Below, piece by piece: positions 45,194-55,476 of a DNA stretch of 64,000 bases. This DNA is from Mesorhizobium sp. ES1-1 (GTDB lineage Bacteria; Pseudomonadota; Alphaproteobacteria; Rhizobiales; Rhizobiaceae). Positions within the stretch are counted from its first letter, which is position 1; each line of letters begins with the position of its first letter. The notes under the pieces were generated by a model, which saw nothing but the letters and a program-made list of their open reading frames with translations, had not been told where the DNA came from and did not search any database. The stretch spans positions 162,437 to 226,436 of the forward strand of contig NZ_JAIUGX010000011.1 of assembly GCF_020164785.1 (NCBI RefSeq). The letters run 5' to 3'. A program made the position numbers and the translations under genes.

Positions 45194-47299
45194 TCATGCC
45201 CTGGCGGGTTGCTGGCGCCCCCGCCAGCAGTGCCAGCCGATCCAGACGAGGGACACGGCCCAGCCGGCTTCGTCGGTCAGCGGCACGGCGGCGACCAGCA
45301 GCACGCCGCCGGCGAAGGCGACGAGCCGTTCCCACCATGCCATGCGGCGGGCGAGGAAGCCGACAGCGGCCGCCCCCCACAGCACGATGCCCATGCACGC
45401 CTTGGCGACGATATAGGCCACCTCCACGGGATAGCCGAACTGGGCCGCGATCGGTCCGCCATCCTGCAGCATCAGCGCCGGCGTGTAGACCGCCATGAAC
45501 GGCACGACGAAACCGGCAATGGCGAGCTTGGTCGCCTGGATGCCGATCTTCAGGCCACTCTCCTTGGCCATGGGTGCGGCCGCGAAGGCGGCCAGCGCCA
45601 CCGGCGGCGTCAGATCGGCCATGATGCCGAAATAGAAAACGAACATATGGCTGACCACCAGCGGCACGCCAAGCGACAGCAGCGCCGGCCCGGCCAGCGA
45701 CGAGGTTATGATGTAGTTGGGGATGGTGGGTATGCCCATGCCCAGCACCAGGCAGGTCAGCATGGTCAGCACCAGCGACAGGAACAGATTGTCGGCGCCG
45801 ATCGAGATGATCCAGCCGATGAAGGTCGAGGCGATACCGGTCAGCGTCAGCGTGCCGATGACGATGCCGACGATGGCGCAGGCGATGCCGACCGGGAGCG
45901 CGTTCTTCGCCCCTTCGGCGAGCGAGTCTACACATATTCGCAGCGTCTCGCGGCCACCCTTGAACGTGAAACAGGCGGCGACGAGTGCCGCGATGACGAG
46001 GCCGAGGACGTTGACGCCGAATTTCATGAACGAGGCGGCGGCCAGCCCGAGCGCCAGCCAGAAGACGACGCGGAAGGCAAGCGGGCCGATCGAAGCCGCC
46101 AGCGGCGTACCGAGGATGAGCACGATGGTCAGCGCCAGGCCCATAGTGCCTGCGAAGATCGGCGTATAGCCGGCGAACAGCAGATAGATCAGCGCGGCGA
46201 GCGGCAGCACCAGCGGCCAATGTTGCCTGACGGCGTCCCACGGATTGGGCAGATCCGCCTTTGCCATGCCGCGCAGGCCCGCCTTGCCGGCCTCAAGGTG
46301 CACCTGCCAGAAGCAGGCGCCGAAATAGAGCAGGGCCGGGATGATCGCGGCCTTGACCACGTCGGCGTAGGGAATGTTCAGCGTCTCCGCCATGATGAAC
46401 GCGACCGCCCCCATCACCGGCGGCATGATCTGACCGCCCATTGAAGAGGTCGCCTCGACAGCACCGGCGAAGGCTGAGCGGAAGCCGAAGCGCTTCATCA
46501 GGGGGATGGTGAACTGGCCGCTGGCCACGACATTGGCGACGCCGGACCCTGAAATCGTTCCCATCAAGGCCGACGACAGCACGCAGACCTGCGCCGGGCC
46601 GCCCCGCCAGGTGCCGACAAGCCCTAGCGCGAAATCGTTGAACAGGGCGATCATGCCGGCGCGTTCGAGAAAGGCGGCGAAGACGACGAAGATGAAGATG
46701 TAGGCGGCCGAGACATAGATCGGCGTGCCGTAGATGCCCTCGGTGCCATAGGCGAAGGTGTCGACCAGCTGGGCGAAATCATAGCCGCGATGGATGAAGG
46801 GCGGCGGCAGATGGTTGCCGACGAAGCAGTAGGCCAGGAAGATGAAGGCGATGAGGGCGAGTGGCAGCCCCATCAACCGCCTGGCTGCCTCGAAAACCAG
46901 CACCACCAATACAGTGCCAACGGCCAGGTCCGGCGTGGTCAGGAAGCCGGAGCGCCGGATCAGGTCTGTATAGAACACCCAATTGTAGAGGCCGGTGCCG
47001 AAGCCAAGCATACCCAGCACCCAGAACGCGACCTTGGCTGGGACGCTCTTGGCGCGCAAATTGGCGATCAGGCCGAAGCCGAGCAGCAGCAGGAACCCGA
47101 CATGCATCGCCCGCACCACCTGGCTCGGAATACTGCCATAGGCGGCGACGTAGATCTGGAAGGCGGAAAAGGCGACGGCTATGGCAAAGGCGGCCTTGCC
47201 GGCGGTGCCGTCGCCGAAGCCGGGCGGCAGCCCTTCCACCTGCTCTTCGGCGACGAGAACATCCGAGGTCGCTGCTTTGCCGCCGACCATTTCGCTCAT
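45194..47299 (-). CDS. TRAP transporter, fused small and large permease subunits
   Basis: This 701-residue inner-membrane protein joins the DctQ-like 4-helix part (about residues 30-180) to the DctM-like part (about 190-690, 12 or more helices). Signature segments include FAAFLERAGMIALFNDFAL, LMGTISGSGVANVVASGQFT, GAVEATSSMGGQIMPPVMGA and GMGIPTIPNYIITSSLAGPA. The fusion is typical for TAXI-type systems, which take up small acids with a sodium gradient. It lies between the binding protein and the DUF1850 gene, all in one direction. Confidence 0.92.
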   Translation of the reverse strand: MSEMVGGKAATSDVLVAEEQVEGLPPGFGDGTAGKAAFAIAVAFSAFQIYVAAYGSIPSQVVRAMHVGFLLLLGFGLIANLRAKSVPAKVAFWVLGMLGFGTGLYNWVFYTDLIRRSGFLTTPDLAVGTVLVVLVFEAARRLMGLPLALIAFIFLAYCFVGNHLPPPFIHRGYDFAQLVDTFAYGTEGIYGTPIYVSAAYIFIFVVFAAFLERAGMIALFNDFALGLVGTWRGGPAQVCVLSSALMGTISGSGVANVVASGQFTIPLMKRFGFRSAFAGAVEATSSMGGQIMPPVMGAVAFIMAETLNIPYADVVKAAIIPALLYFGACFWQVHLEAGKAGLRGMAKADLPNPWDAVRQHWPLVLPLAALIYLLFAGYTPIFAGTMGLALTIVLILGTPLAASIGPLAFRVVFWLALGLAAASFMKFGVNVLGLVIAALVAACFTFKGGRETLRICVDSLAEGAKNALPVGIACAIVGIVIGTLTLTGIASTFIGWIISIGADNLFLSLVLTMLTCLVLGMGIPTIPNYIITSSLAGPALLSLGVPLVVSHMFVFYFGIMADLTPPVALAAFAAAPMAKESGLKIGIQATKLAIAGFVVPFMAVYTPALMLQDGGPIAAQFGYPVEVAYIVAKACMGIVLWGAAAVGFLARRMAWWERLVAFAGGVLLVAAVPLTDEAGWAVSLVWIGWHCWRGRQQPARA

Positions 47300-47367
47300 C
47301 CGATGGTTTCCTCAAAACAAGCGAAGTGTAGCGCGAGGCGCTGGCGAAGACATGTCGACTTGCCGAG

Positions 47368-48327
47368 CTACTTCAACAGTCCCTTCTCCTTGTAGTAACG
47401 CTCGGCGCCCGGGTGCAGCGGCACCGGCATGCCGTCGAGCGCCTTTGCCGGGTCGATCGCCTTCGCGGCCGCATGGGCAGCGGCAAGCTGGTCGAGATGC
47501 TCGAACAGCAGCTTGGTCATCTGGTAGGCGGTCTCGTCGGAGACATCCGCGCGGGTGATAAGGAAATTGCCGACGGCGGCCGTGGCGACATCCTCGGTCT
47601 GCCCCTCATAGGTGCCCTTGGGAATAAGCACGGAGAGATAGGGCGAGCCGATCTTGGCGACGTCCTCGGCCGGCACGGCAACGACGTTGATCGGCAGCGA
47701 GGTTGCGAGGTCGCGGATGGAGGCGACGCCGAGCCCGGCCGATTGCAGCGTGGCGTCGAGCTGCCGGTTCTTGATCAACTCGACCGATTCGGCGAAGGGC
47801 AGATATTCGACCCGGCCGAGGTCCTCGTATTTCAGTCCGGCGGCCGCGAATATGGCGCGCGCGTTGAGTTCCGTGCCCGAGGCCGGTGCGCCCACCGACA
47901 GGCTCTTGCCCTTGAGATCGGCCAGGGTCTTGATGCCGGATTCCTGGCTGGCGACAATCTGTATGTAGTTGGGATAGATGGCGGCAATACCGCGCAGCTT
48001 GTCGAGCTTGCCTGGATATCCGGCCTCGGCGTTGCCCTCGGCGGCCAGCTTGACTGAATCGCCGAGTGCAAAGGCGATCTCGCCCTTGCCCTGCTGCAGC
48101 AAATTGAGGTTCTCGACCGAGGCCTTGGTAGCCTGCACCTGGGTGCGGGCGCCCGTGATGCCCTTGCCGTAGATTTCCGACAGCGCCACGCCAAGCGGAT
48201 AGTAGACGCCCGAAGTGCCGCCGGTCAGCACATTGATGAATTCCTGCGCACCGACAGAAACGACGCCGGCGCCCAATGAAAGCGCCATCGCAGCGGCTGC
48301 AACAAACTTGGTTCTGAAATGGAACAT
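47368..48327 (-). CDS. TAXI-family TRAP solute-binding protein
   Basis: This 319-residue periplasmic protein begins with a signal peptide (MFHFRTKFVAAAAMALSLGA ending in VSVGAQEFI). The mature part shows the TAXI motif NVLTGGTSGVYYPLGVALSE, QVQATKASVENLNLLQQGKG, FALGDSVKLA, LKGKSLSVGAPASGTELNAR and LDATLQSAGLGVASIRDLA. It hands its ligand to the fused permease. The ligand is unknown; glutamate or glutamine-like molecules are known for some members. It is first in its operon, 68 bp before the permease. Confidence 0.93.
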   Translation of the reverse strand: MFHFRTKFVAAAAMALSLGAGVVSVGAQEFINVLTGGTSGVYYPLGVALSEIYGKGITGARTQVQATKASVENLNLLQQGKGEIAFALGDSVKLAAEGNAEAGYPGKLDKLRGIAAIYPNYIQIVASQESGIKTLADLKGKSLSVGAPASGTELNARAIFAAAGLKYEDLGRVEYLPFAESVELIKNRQLDATLQSAGLGVASIRDLATSLPINVVAVPAEDVAKIGSPYLSVLIPKGTYEGQTEDVATAAVGNFLITRADVSDETAYQMTKLLFEHLDQLAAAHAAAKAIDPAKALDGMPVPLHPGAERYYKEKGLLK

Positions 48328-48585
48328 CCGGTTTCCTCCCGTGAAATGCCGAGGCTCGCGCCGCCCTCCCCGATACGAGCCTGCGCGAGTTTAGACAGCG
48401 AGCCGGAAATGCCAACCCGCAATTCAACCCATTAGACGAACGGTTGAGTTGCACAGAAACAGAAGGGCGCTTGCGCCAGACGACATCGGAGCGGAAAGTT
48501 TTTGCCAGCCTGTCGAAATGGGACATGGCCGCGCGACTTAGGGTCGGCCCACTACGATGCGGCCCTGCAACCACGGGAGATGATC

Positions 48586-48963
48586 ATGCAGTATCTGCTT
48601 CTTATCTATTCCAACGAAGCCGCAATGGCGGCAGCCCCCAAGGAGGCGGCCGTCCGGATGAGCGCCGCCTACAGCGCCTACACCGAGGCGATGAAGCAAG
48701 CCGGCGTGTTCGTCGGTGGCGAGCGATTGAGGCCGACCTCGGTGGCAACCTCCGTACGGGTGGCTGACGGCAAGACCAATGTTCTCGACGGCCCCTACGC
48801 CGACACCAAGGAACAGCTTGGCGGCTACTATATGATCGATGTGCCGGACATGGACGCGGCGATTTCCTGGGCCTCGCGCTGTCCCGGCGCGAGCGCGGGC
48901 ACGATGGAAGTGCGGCCGATCTGGCCGATGGCGGAATACATGACAAACTACACCGCCGCGTGA
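48586..48963 (+). CDS. DGPF/YciI-like protein, partner of the ECF sigma factor
   Basis: This 125-residue protein belongs to the YCII-related/DGPF family: MQYLLLIYSNEAAMAAAP, VFVGGERLRPTSVATSV, VLDGPYADTKEQLGGYYMI with the DGP motif, and MEVRPIWPMAEY. I chose ATG 48586, spaced 6 bases from GGGAG; ATG 48580 overlaps that site. It ends in TGATG with the sigma-factor gene, so both are translated together, the standard layout of the ECF42 group. Biochemical role unknown. Confidence 0.9.
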   Translation: MQYLLLIYSNEAAMAAAPKEAAVRMSAAYSAYTEAMKQAGVFVGGERLRPTSVATSVRVADGKTNVLDGPYADTKEQLGGYYMIDVPDMDAAISWASRCPGASAGTMEVRPIWPMAEYMTNYTAA

Positions 48964-50207
48964 TGAGCGATGATCCGGAAGCGGCCCGGGCGGCGGCCGA
49001 GGCGGCCGCCCGGCAAAGCTACGGCAAGCTGATCGCTTATCTCTCCGCCCGGTCCCGCGACGTGGCCGCTGCCGAGGATGCGCTGGCAGACGCCTTTGCC
49101 GCGGCGCTCGAAAACTGGCCGCGAACCGGCGTGCCTGACAAGCCGGAGGCCTGGCTGCTGGCGGTGGCGCGGCGGCGAAACGTCGACGCGGTCCGGGGGC
49201 GGCTGACCGGCGAGGCCGGCCGCGAGCACCTCAAGCTGCTGGCCGAGGAGGCGGAGGCGCGTGTGACCGACGAAGACCTGCCCGACGAAAGGCTGCGGCT
49301 GATGTTCGCCTGCGCCCATCCGGCGATCGACCCTGGCGTGCGGGCACCGTTGATCCTTCAGACGGTGCTGGGCTTCGACGCGGCGACGATCGCATCCGCC
49401 TTCCTGGTCTCACCGGCAACGATGGGTCAGCGACTGGTGCGCGCCAAGACCCGTATCCGTGAAACCGGCATTCCGTTCCGCGTACCGGAGCGGAGCGAAC
49501 TCGGCGAGCGGCTGGACGCGGTGCTGGGAGCCATCTACGCGACGTTCGCGGAAGGCTGGTCCGACCCGGCGGGCACCGAGACGCGGCGTCGCAATCTCGC
49601 GACCGAAGGCATCTGGCTCGGCCGGCTGGTGGCTTCGCTGCTGCCCGATGAAGCGGAGGCGCTCGGCCTGCTGTCGCTGATGCTGTTTGCCGAAGCGCGC
49701 CGCGCCGCGCGGCGCGATGCGGCCGGAGATTATGTGCCGCTGGCCGAACAGGATTGCGCGCTCTGGGATCACGTATTGATCGACGAGGCGGAAGCCTTGC
49801 TCGGCCACGCCGCGACCAAGGGAATCGTCGGCCGCTACCAACTCGAGGCAGCCGTCCAATCCGCCCATGCGGCACGACGGCGGACGGGGCGCACCGACTG
49901 GGCGGCGCTCCGCATGCTCTACGACGCCCTGCTTTCGATCGTGGCATCGCCGGTGGTGGCCATCAACCGAGCGGTGGCGATTGCCGAAGGAGAGGGTGCC
50001 GCGGCGGGCCTGGCGGCGCTTTACGTGCTTGGTGACGACAAGCGGCTTGATGATTACCAGCCTTACTGGGCAGCCCGGGCGGGCCTGCTTGCCAGGCTGG
50101 GTCAGGTCCAGCTGGCAAGCGACGCCTATGAGCGAGCGATCGGCCTCGAACGCGATCCGGCGGTGCGACGCTTCCTGCAGGGAAAACGCGCCGCACTGCG
50201 AAATTGA
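48963..50207 (+). CDS. ECF sigma factor with C-terminal extension (ECF42/DUF6596 type)
   Basis: This 414-residue protein has sigma-2 (about 10-80: KLIAYLSARSRDVAAAEDAL, AWLLAVARRRNVDAVRGR) and sigma-4 (about 110-165: PLILQTVLGFDAATIASAFL, MGQRLVRAKTRIRE) domains and then an extension of about 250 residues with paired helices (AIYATFAEGWSDPAG, GIVGRYQLEAAVQSAHAARR, AINRAVAIAEGEGAAAGLAA), like TPR repeats. ECF42 members need this extension for activity and have no anti-sigma factor. The start overlaps the DGPF gene stop by one base. The target is usually the DGPF gene itself. Confidence 0.92.
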   Translation: MSDDPEAARAAAEAAARQSYGKLIAYLSARSRDVAAAEDALADAFAAALENWPRTGVPDKPEAWLLAVARRRNVDAVRGRLTGEAGREHLKLLAEEAEARVTDEDLPDERLRLMFACAHPAIDPGVRAPLILQTVLGFDAATIASAFLVSPATMGQRLVRAKTRIRETGIPFRVPERSELGERLDAVLGAIYATFAEGWSDPAGTETRRRNLATEGIWLGRLVASLLPDEAEALGLLSLMLFAEARRAARRDAAGDYVPLAEQDCALWDHVLIDEAEALLGHAATKGIVGRYQLEAAVQSAHAARRRTGRTDWAALRMLYDALLSIVASPVVAINRAVAIAEGEGAAAGLAALYVLGDDKRLDDYQPYWAARAGLLARLGQVQLASDAYERAIGLERDPAVRRFLQGKRAALRN

Positions 50208-50214
50208 TCTCCCG

Positions 50215-50841
50215 TCAGATCGGCCACATCTCGTGGGTCGTGTTGAGTTCCTTCATCAGTTTGTGGTCGCGCAACCGGGCCCGCAGCCTTTCCACGTTCG
50301 GCCAGGTCGTACGCGCCTTGTCGATGTCTGGATGCCAGGCGATCAGCATGACGAGGTAGATGTCGGCCAGCGACATCGTCTCGCCGACCAGCCAGTCACG
50401 ACCTTCCAGAGCGGTTTCGAGAACGGCAAAGCCGAGATCCATCTCGGCAATTGCCGCCTGCTTGACCGCCTTCGTGCCGTCGGGGTCTGATGTATAGCGG
50501 TTCGCGTAGTAGAAACGCAGCACCGCCGGATAGAGTGCCGACGACATAAAGGCCATCCAGCGCAGGAACTCGGCGCGGGCCGGCGCGCCGGCTGCCGGCG
50601 CCAGGCCGGCTTCGGGATGACGCTCGGCGAGCAGGATGCAGATCGCAGCCGACTCAGTCATCGAGCGTCCATCCGGTAAGGTCAGCACCGGCACCTGGTT
50701 CAGCGGACTGATGTCTAGGAAGGCCGGGTCGGGCCGGTCGGTTTTCGGCACGTCGATCTGCTCGAAGGGCGCGTTCGCCAGCGCTAGTGCCGCCTCGACG
50801 ACAAAGCCGCCGCTGCCCGGACGGGTGTAGAGCTTGTACAT
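50215..50841 (-). CDS. Glutathione S-transferase family protein
   Basis: This 208-residue protein has an N-terminal thioredoxin-like domain (YKLYTRPGSGGFVVEAALAL, with Ser in the active-site loop, then NQVPVLTLPDGRSMTESAAI carrying the cis-Pro and glutathione-binding ES) and an all-helical C-terminal domain with WLVGETMSLADIYLVM. ATG 50841 follows GGGGGAGA. The class is uncertain. It converges with the sigma factor gene 7 bp apart and may protect against electrophiles using glutathione made by gshB. Confidence 0.9.
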   Translation of the reverse strand: MYKLYTRPGSGGFVVEAALALANAPFEQIDVPKTDRPDPAFLDISPLNQVPVLTLPDGRSMTESAAICILLAERHPEAGLAPAAGAPARAEFLRWMAFMSSALYPAVLRFYYANRYTSDPDGTKAVKQAAIAEMDLGFAVLETALEGRDWLVGETMSLADIYLVMLIAWHPDIDKARTTWPNVERLRARLRDHKLMKELNTTHEMWPI

Positions 50842-51236
50842 GGCATTCTCCCCCAGCCCGGACTGCGGGCCGACAGGATATGAACCGGAAGCCGTGCGCT
50901 TCTCAAGCCGGCGGCAGCCGCCACGGGCGGATTTTTCAGCGGGCCAGGGTAAGCACGCCACCTTCGTCATTCCAGGGCGGAGCATGGAGCGAAGCGACGC
51001 GCGCAGACCCTGGAATCCATTCCGTGACGCCTATGCGTCACAACCTTGCAGATAGTGGCTTGAAGACCAGCGGCTCCGTTGATTCCGAGAAGACCCGGCA
51101 ACGGAAGACAAGCATTCTGGAGCCTGGCATTCCTCGGCCAGCGTCATGGAATGGATCCCAGGGTCTCGGCGACGGAGCTTCGCCCTGGGATGACGACCAT
51201 GAGAGGAGGCCGAGGCCAATCTATGAGGTGTGGAGC
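50842..51236. other. 395-bp intergenic region with an inverted repeat pair
   Basis: No gene is seen. It holds two inverted copies of a rhizobial-type intergenic element (see repeat entry at 50965-51196). The GST promoter lies at its left side. Confidence 0.6.
50965..51196. repeat. Inverted pair of an intergenic element (CCAGGGTC type)
   Basis: The first copy (50965-51029) starts CGTCATTCCAGGGCGGAGC and ends GACCCTGGAATCCATTCCGTG. The second (51142-51196) is its reverse complement with several changes (TGGAATGGATCCCAGGGTC to CGCCCTGGGATGACGA). Each copy is itself an imperfect palindrome. Such paired short elements are common between genes in Mesorhizobium and its relatives; a role as transcription terminator or mRNA-end element is inferred. 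Confidence 0.8.
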
Positions 51237-52217
<981 letters not shown>

Positions 52218-52465
52218 TGGTTTCGCTCCCAGGATCTCAGGCAGATGGAGAATTTCAGGCAGTCATTTCGGCAGGATAAGACTTTCGGCGCGGCAACATA
52301 GACCGTCGAGGCAAAATATCCGAGTGGGGCCCGTGTCTGAATCGGGTCTCGCCCGGAAAAGCATTTCGCAGAAAGCCTGTAGCCGGAATGTTTTTGCCGA
52401 GTGCGCTTATTTCTCCGACTCTCGGAAGATCCGGTCGTGCGCTTCGTCACGGCACACAGTGGCCC

Positions 52466-53830
52466 TCAGGAGCGGTCGCCATCATAGGTCACGCGCCAAA
52501 TGGTGCCGTTGCCGTCCTCGGTCAGGATCAGCGCGCCGTCGCTCGCCACCGCCACGCCGACCGGCCGGCCCCACACCTCGCCCTTGGAGATGACGAAGCC
52601 GGTGATGAAATCCTCATACTCGCCGGTCGGCTTGCCATCCCTGAACAGCAGACGAACGACCTTGTAGCCGGTCCTGTTGCCACGATTCCATGACCCGTGC
52701 AGGGTTACGAAAGCGTCGCCGCGGTACTCCAGCGGGAAACCGGAACCGCCGGGCAGATCCCTGTCATAGAAGGCGATGCCGAGCGGCGCTGAATGCGCCT
52801 GCATCAGCACGTCGGGAATGGTAGCCTTGCCCGCCAAATCGGGACGCTCGCCCTTGTGACGCGGATCCTCATTGTTGCCCACGTAATACCAGGGCCAGCC
52901 ATAGAACGCGCCTTCCTTGACCGTCGTCGCATATTCCGACGGTACATTGTCGCCGAGCGCGTCGCGCTCGTTGACGACGCACCATAGGGCGCCAGTCACC
53001 GGCTGGACGGTCATGCCGGAACAGTTGCGCAGGCCCGTGGCGAGGATGCGGCCGTTCTTGCCATCCGGATCGAAGGCCAGGACGTCGGCACGGCCGTCTT
53101 CCGAGCCCCATGTGGCGCCAAGCGGCTTTGACGAGGCCCAGGCCTCGATACCGCCTTCAGGCTCCTTGTCCATATCCTCGGCGACGTTCGATCCCGAGCC
53201 GACCGAAAGGAAGAGCGTCTTGCCGTCGGGCGAAAAAACTATGTCCCGGGTCCAGTGATGATTGGATGGGATGTTTTCGATGACGGTCTCCGGAGCCCCG
53301 TAGGCCCTCAGGGCACCCTCACGATAGGCGTAGCGCACGACGCTGTCGCTGTTGGCGACATAGACCCATTGCGGATCATTGCCCGGAGGATAGAAGGCAA
53401 TGCCATAGGGCTGGTTGAGATCGCCGGCAAAGATACCGTCCTCGACCGGCTTGGCGCCGCCCTTTGCAAGCCGGTAGACGCGGATCTGATTGGCGTCGCT
53501 GTCGGCGACGAACAGATCGCCATTCGGCGCGATGCGAACTACGCGCGGATTGGCGATGCCAGAAGCGATCAACTCGGCGGAAAATCCAGGTGGCAAGTGC
53601 GGCTTCGCGCCGGCCGGCATGTCGGCAAGGCCGGCGCCGTTCGAAGCGGACTGGGTGACATAGGGCTTCGGCAGATCCTCCGGCCGTATCAGGCGACGCA
53701 CACCGGGCTTGTCGGCGCGCCAATCGCCAAAGGCGGCCGCGCCTTTCAGCGCCGGCTGATCGGCCGCGAAGGCGCAACCGGCAATGACAAGACTGACGGG
53801 GACGGCGGCCAGAGAGGCAAAGCGTATCAT
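52466..53830 (-). CDS. Soluble PQQ-type sugar dehydrogenase / sorbosone dehydrogenase family protein
   Basis: This 454-residue secreted protein begins with a signal peptide (RFASLAAVPVSLVIAGCAFAA), possibly a lipoprotein since the Cys follows VIAG (lipobox-like). The six-bladed propeller includes LPPGFSAELIASGIANPRVV, GIAFYPPGN, HHWTRDIVFSPDGKTLFLSVGSGSN, NCSGMTVQPVTGALWCVVNE and YGWPWYYVGNNEDPRHKG, all typical of the GDH/sorbosone-dehydrogenase-like family. I chose ATG 53830, where the signal peptide begins. The open frame runs on through hrcA in another phase and is not coding. Substrate unknown. Confidence 0.88.
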   Translation of the reverse strand: MIRFASLAAVPVSLVIAGCAFAADQPALKGAAAFGDWRADKPGVRRLIRPEDLPKPYVTQSASNGAGLADMPAGAKPHLPPGFSAELIASGIANPRVVRIAPNGDLFVADSDANQIRVYRLAKGGAKPVEDGIFAGDLNQPYGIAFYPPGNDPQWVYVANSDSVVRYAYREGALRAYGAPETVIENIPSNHHWTRDIVFSPDGKTLFLSVGSGSNVAEDMDKEPEGGIEAWASSKPLGATWGSEDGRADVLAFDPDGKNGRILATGLRNCSGMTVQPVTGALWCVVNERDALGDNVPSEYATTVKEGAFYGWPWYYVGNNEDPRHKGERPDLAGKATIPDVLMQAHSAPLGIAFYDRDLPGGSGFPLEYRGDAFVTLHGSWNRGNRTGYKVVRLLFRDGKPTGEYEDFITGFVISKGEVWGRPVGVAVASDGALILTEDGNGTIWRVTYDGDRS

Positions 53831-53934
53831 GGACGTCCTCCAGCGTGCGACCGCAATCCACATTCGGCCACGGCCGGAGGAACGGCGGGCGACCAGGATC
53901 GTTCCGCCCGCACGCTGGCTCGACCTACGGCCGT

Positions 53935-54132
53935 TCAGGCATCGGTGGGGTCGAGATCGCTGTCCAGGCGACTTTCCAATTCGACCAGGTCGTCCGGCAG
54001 CGGAAGTCCCATGGCGCGCATCTCGCGCAGCTTTTCGCGCAGCTGCTCCTGCACTTCGCGCACGTCTTCGGGCTGGTTGACCATCTCCTCCAGCAACAGG
54101 CTGATCTGGGCCTTGAATTCCTCGAGCGCCAT
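53935..54132 (-). CDS. Small coiled-coil protein downstream of hrcA
   Basis: This 65-residue protein, EEFKAQISLLLEEMVNQPED followed by the heptad-rich VREVQEQLREKLREMRAMGL, is almost entirely charged helix. No family is recognised. It starts 27 bp after hrcA in the same direction with GGGAGAAAAACA upstream, so it is likely co-transcribed with the repressor, in the place where grpE stands in many rhizobia. The tail ELESRLDSDLDPTDA is acidic. It is too short to be GrpE. Confidence 0.72.
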   Translation of the reverse strand: MALEEFKAQISLLLEEMVNQPEDVREVQEQLREKLREMRAMGLPLPDDLVELESRLDSDLDPTDA

Positions 54133-54159
54133 TGTTTTTCTCCCTGCCGTTCCCGCGAC

Positions 54160-55245
54160 CTATCTCAGCATGCGCGAGATAAGCTGCGCCGTGTAGTCGA
54201 CCATCGGCACGATGCGGGCATAGTTGAGCCGGGTCGGGCCGATGACGCCGAGCGCGCCGACGACGCGGGCGTCCTTGTCGCGGTAGGGCGCGACCACCAG
54301 GGACGAACCGGACAGCGAGAACAGCTTGTTTTCCGAGCCGATGAAGATGCGCACGCCCGAGCCCTGCTCGGCAAGGTCGAGCAATTGGATCAGCCCATCC
54401 TGCGTCTCCATGTCCTCGAACAGATGGCGCAGCAGTTCGATGTCGGCCTGGGCGGTGACGTTTTCCAGCAGATTGGCGCGGCCGCGCACGATGAGCCGCG
54501 CCGGGAGGCCGCTGTCGGCGCCGGCCCAGACCGCCAGCCCCTTCTCGACCAGATCCTGCGAAAGCGTGTCGAGGGCGGCCCTGGTCTCTTCCTTGATGCG
54601 GGCGATCTCGGACCGCGCCTCGGCCAGCGTGCGGCCGCGAATATGTGCGTTGAGGAAGTTCGAGGCCTCGTGCAATTGCGAGACGGTGATGCCGGACGGC
54701 AGGTCGACGACCCGGTTTTCGACGTCCCCATTTTGCGACACCAGCACCGCCAGCGCCTTGGTCGGCTCCAGCTGGATGAATTCGATGTGCTTGAGCGCCA
54801 CTTCGTTCTTGGCCGCGAGCACCAGGCCCGCGCCGCGCGACATCCCCGACAGCATCTGGCTGGCCTCGGTCAGCATGTGTTCCAGCGTCGCGCCCGAGCC
54901 GGAGGCGCGCACCTGCGCCTCGATGGTGCGGCGTTCCTCGTCCGATAGGTCGCCGAGCTCCATGAACGCATCGACGAAGAAGCGCAGGCCGGCCTGCGTC
55001 GGCAGCCGCCCGGCCGAGATGTGCGGCGCGTAGATCAGGCCGAGATGTTCGAGGTCGCTCATCACGTTGCGGATGGTGGCCGGCGACAGCGAGGAGGGAA
55101 GAATACGCGACAGGCTGCGCGAGCCGACCGGTTCGCCGTCCTTCAAATAGGAATCGACGATGCGCCGGAAGATGTCGCGCGAGCGCATATCCAGCGATTG
55201 CAGCGCGGGCGAGAGCAAACCGGGTTCTACGACTGCTTTGGTCAT
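54160..55245 (-). CDS. hrcA: Heat-inducible transcription repressor HrcA
   Basis: This 361-residue repressor binds CIRCE elements of groESL-type operons. The N-terminal winged helix is SRDIFRRIVDSYLKDGEPVG followed by SRILPSSLSPATIRNVMSDL and HISAGRLPTQAGLRFFVDAF; the GAF-like core follows (VDLPSGITVSQLHEASNFLN, LLDLAEQGSGVRIFIGSENK, GALGVIGPTRLNYARIVPMV). ATG 55245 has GGAGGTTTGG upstream. The frame is open to 55545 but the extension lacks similarity. It is divergent from rph by 231 bp, as in other rhizobia. No CIRCE was seen upstream of dnaK. Confidence 0.95.
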   Translation of the reverse strand: MTKAVVEPGLLSPALQSLDMRSRDIFRRIVDSYLKDGEPVGSRSLSRILPSSLSPATIRNVMSDLEHLGLIYAPHISAGRLPTQAGLRFFVDAFMELGDLSDEERRTIEAQVRASGSGATLEHMLTEASQMLSGMSRGAGLVLAAKNEVALKHIEFIQLEPTKALAVLVSQNGDVENRVVDLPSGITVSQLHEASNFLNAHIRGRTLAEARSEIARIKEETRAALDTLSQDLVEKGLAVWAGADSGLPARLIVRGRANLLENVTAQADIELLRHLFEDMETQDGLIQLLDLAEQGSGVRIFIGSENKLFSLSGSSLVVAPYRDKDARVVGALGVIGPTRLNYARIVPMVDYTAQLISRMLR

Positions 55246-55476
55246 GCGCGCCAAACCTCCAGCCCGAGGATATAGACTTCGCAACGGCGCGCGCAACCCG
55301 GTCTGCCACGGATGGCCCGGGGTCTGTGTCCAATTGCCCGGCGCAAGTCGCCGATCGCCATTGTCCGGGTCGATCCCCGGTGCGTGGCCGGATGACCGGG
55401 CCCTTTTCCTTTGCGCCATGCGGCCCATGCGGCTACAAGCCGGCCAAGATTTCAAATTCACGGGAAAGAAGCCTGA

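Noticed and set aside
52466..55333. 955-residue frame joining the sugar dehydrogenase-like gene to the hrcA region
   Set aside because: The upstream 500 codons overlap the small coiled-coil gene and hrcA in the wrong phase; the signal peptide marks the true start at 53830.
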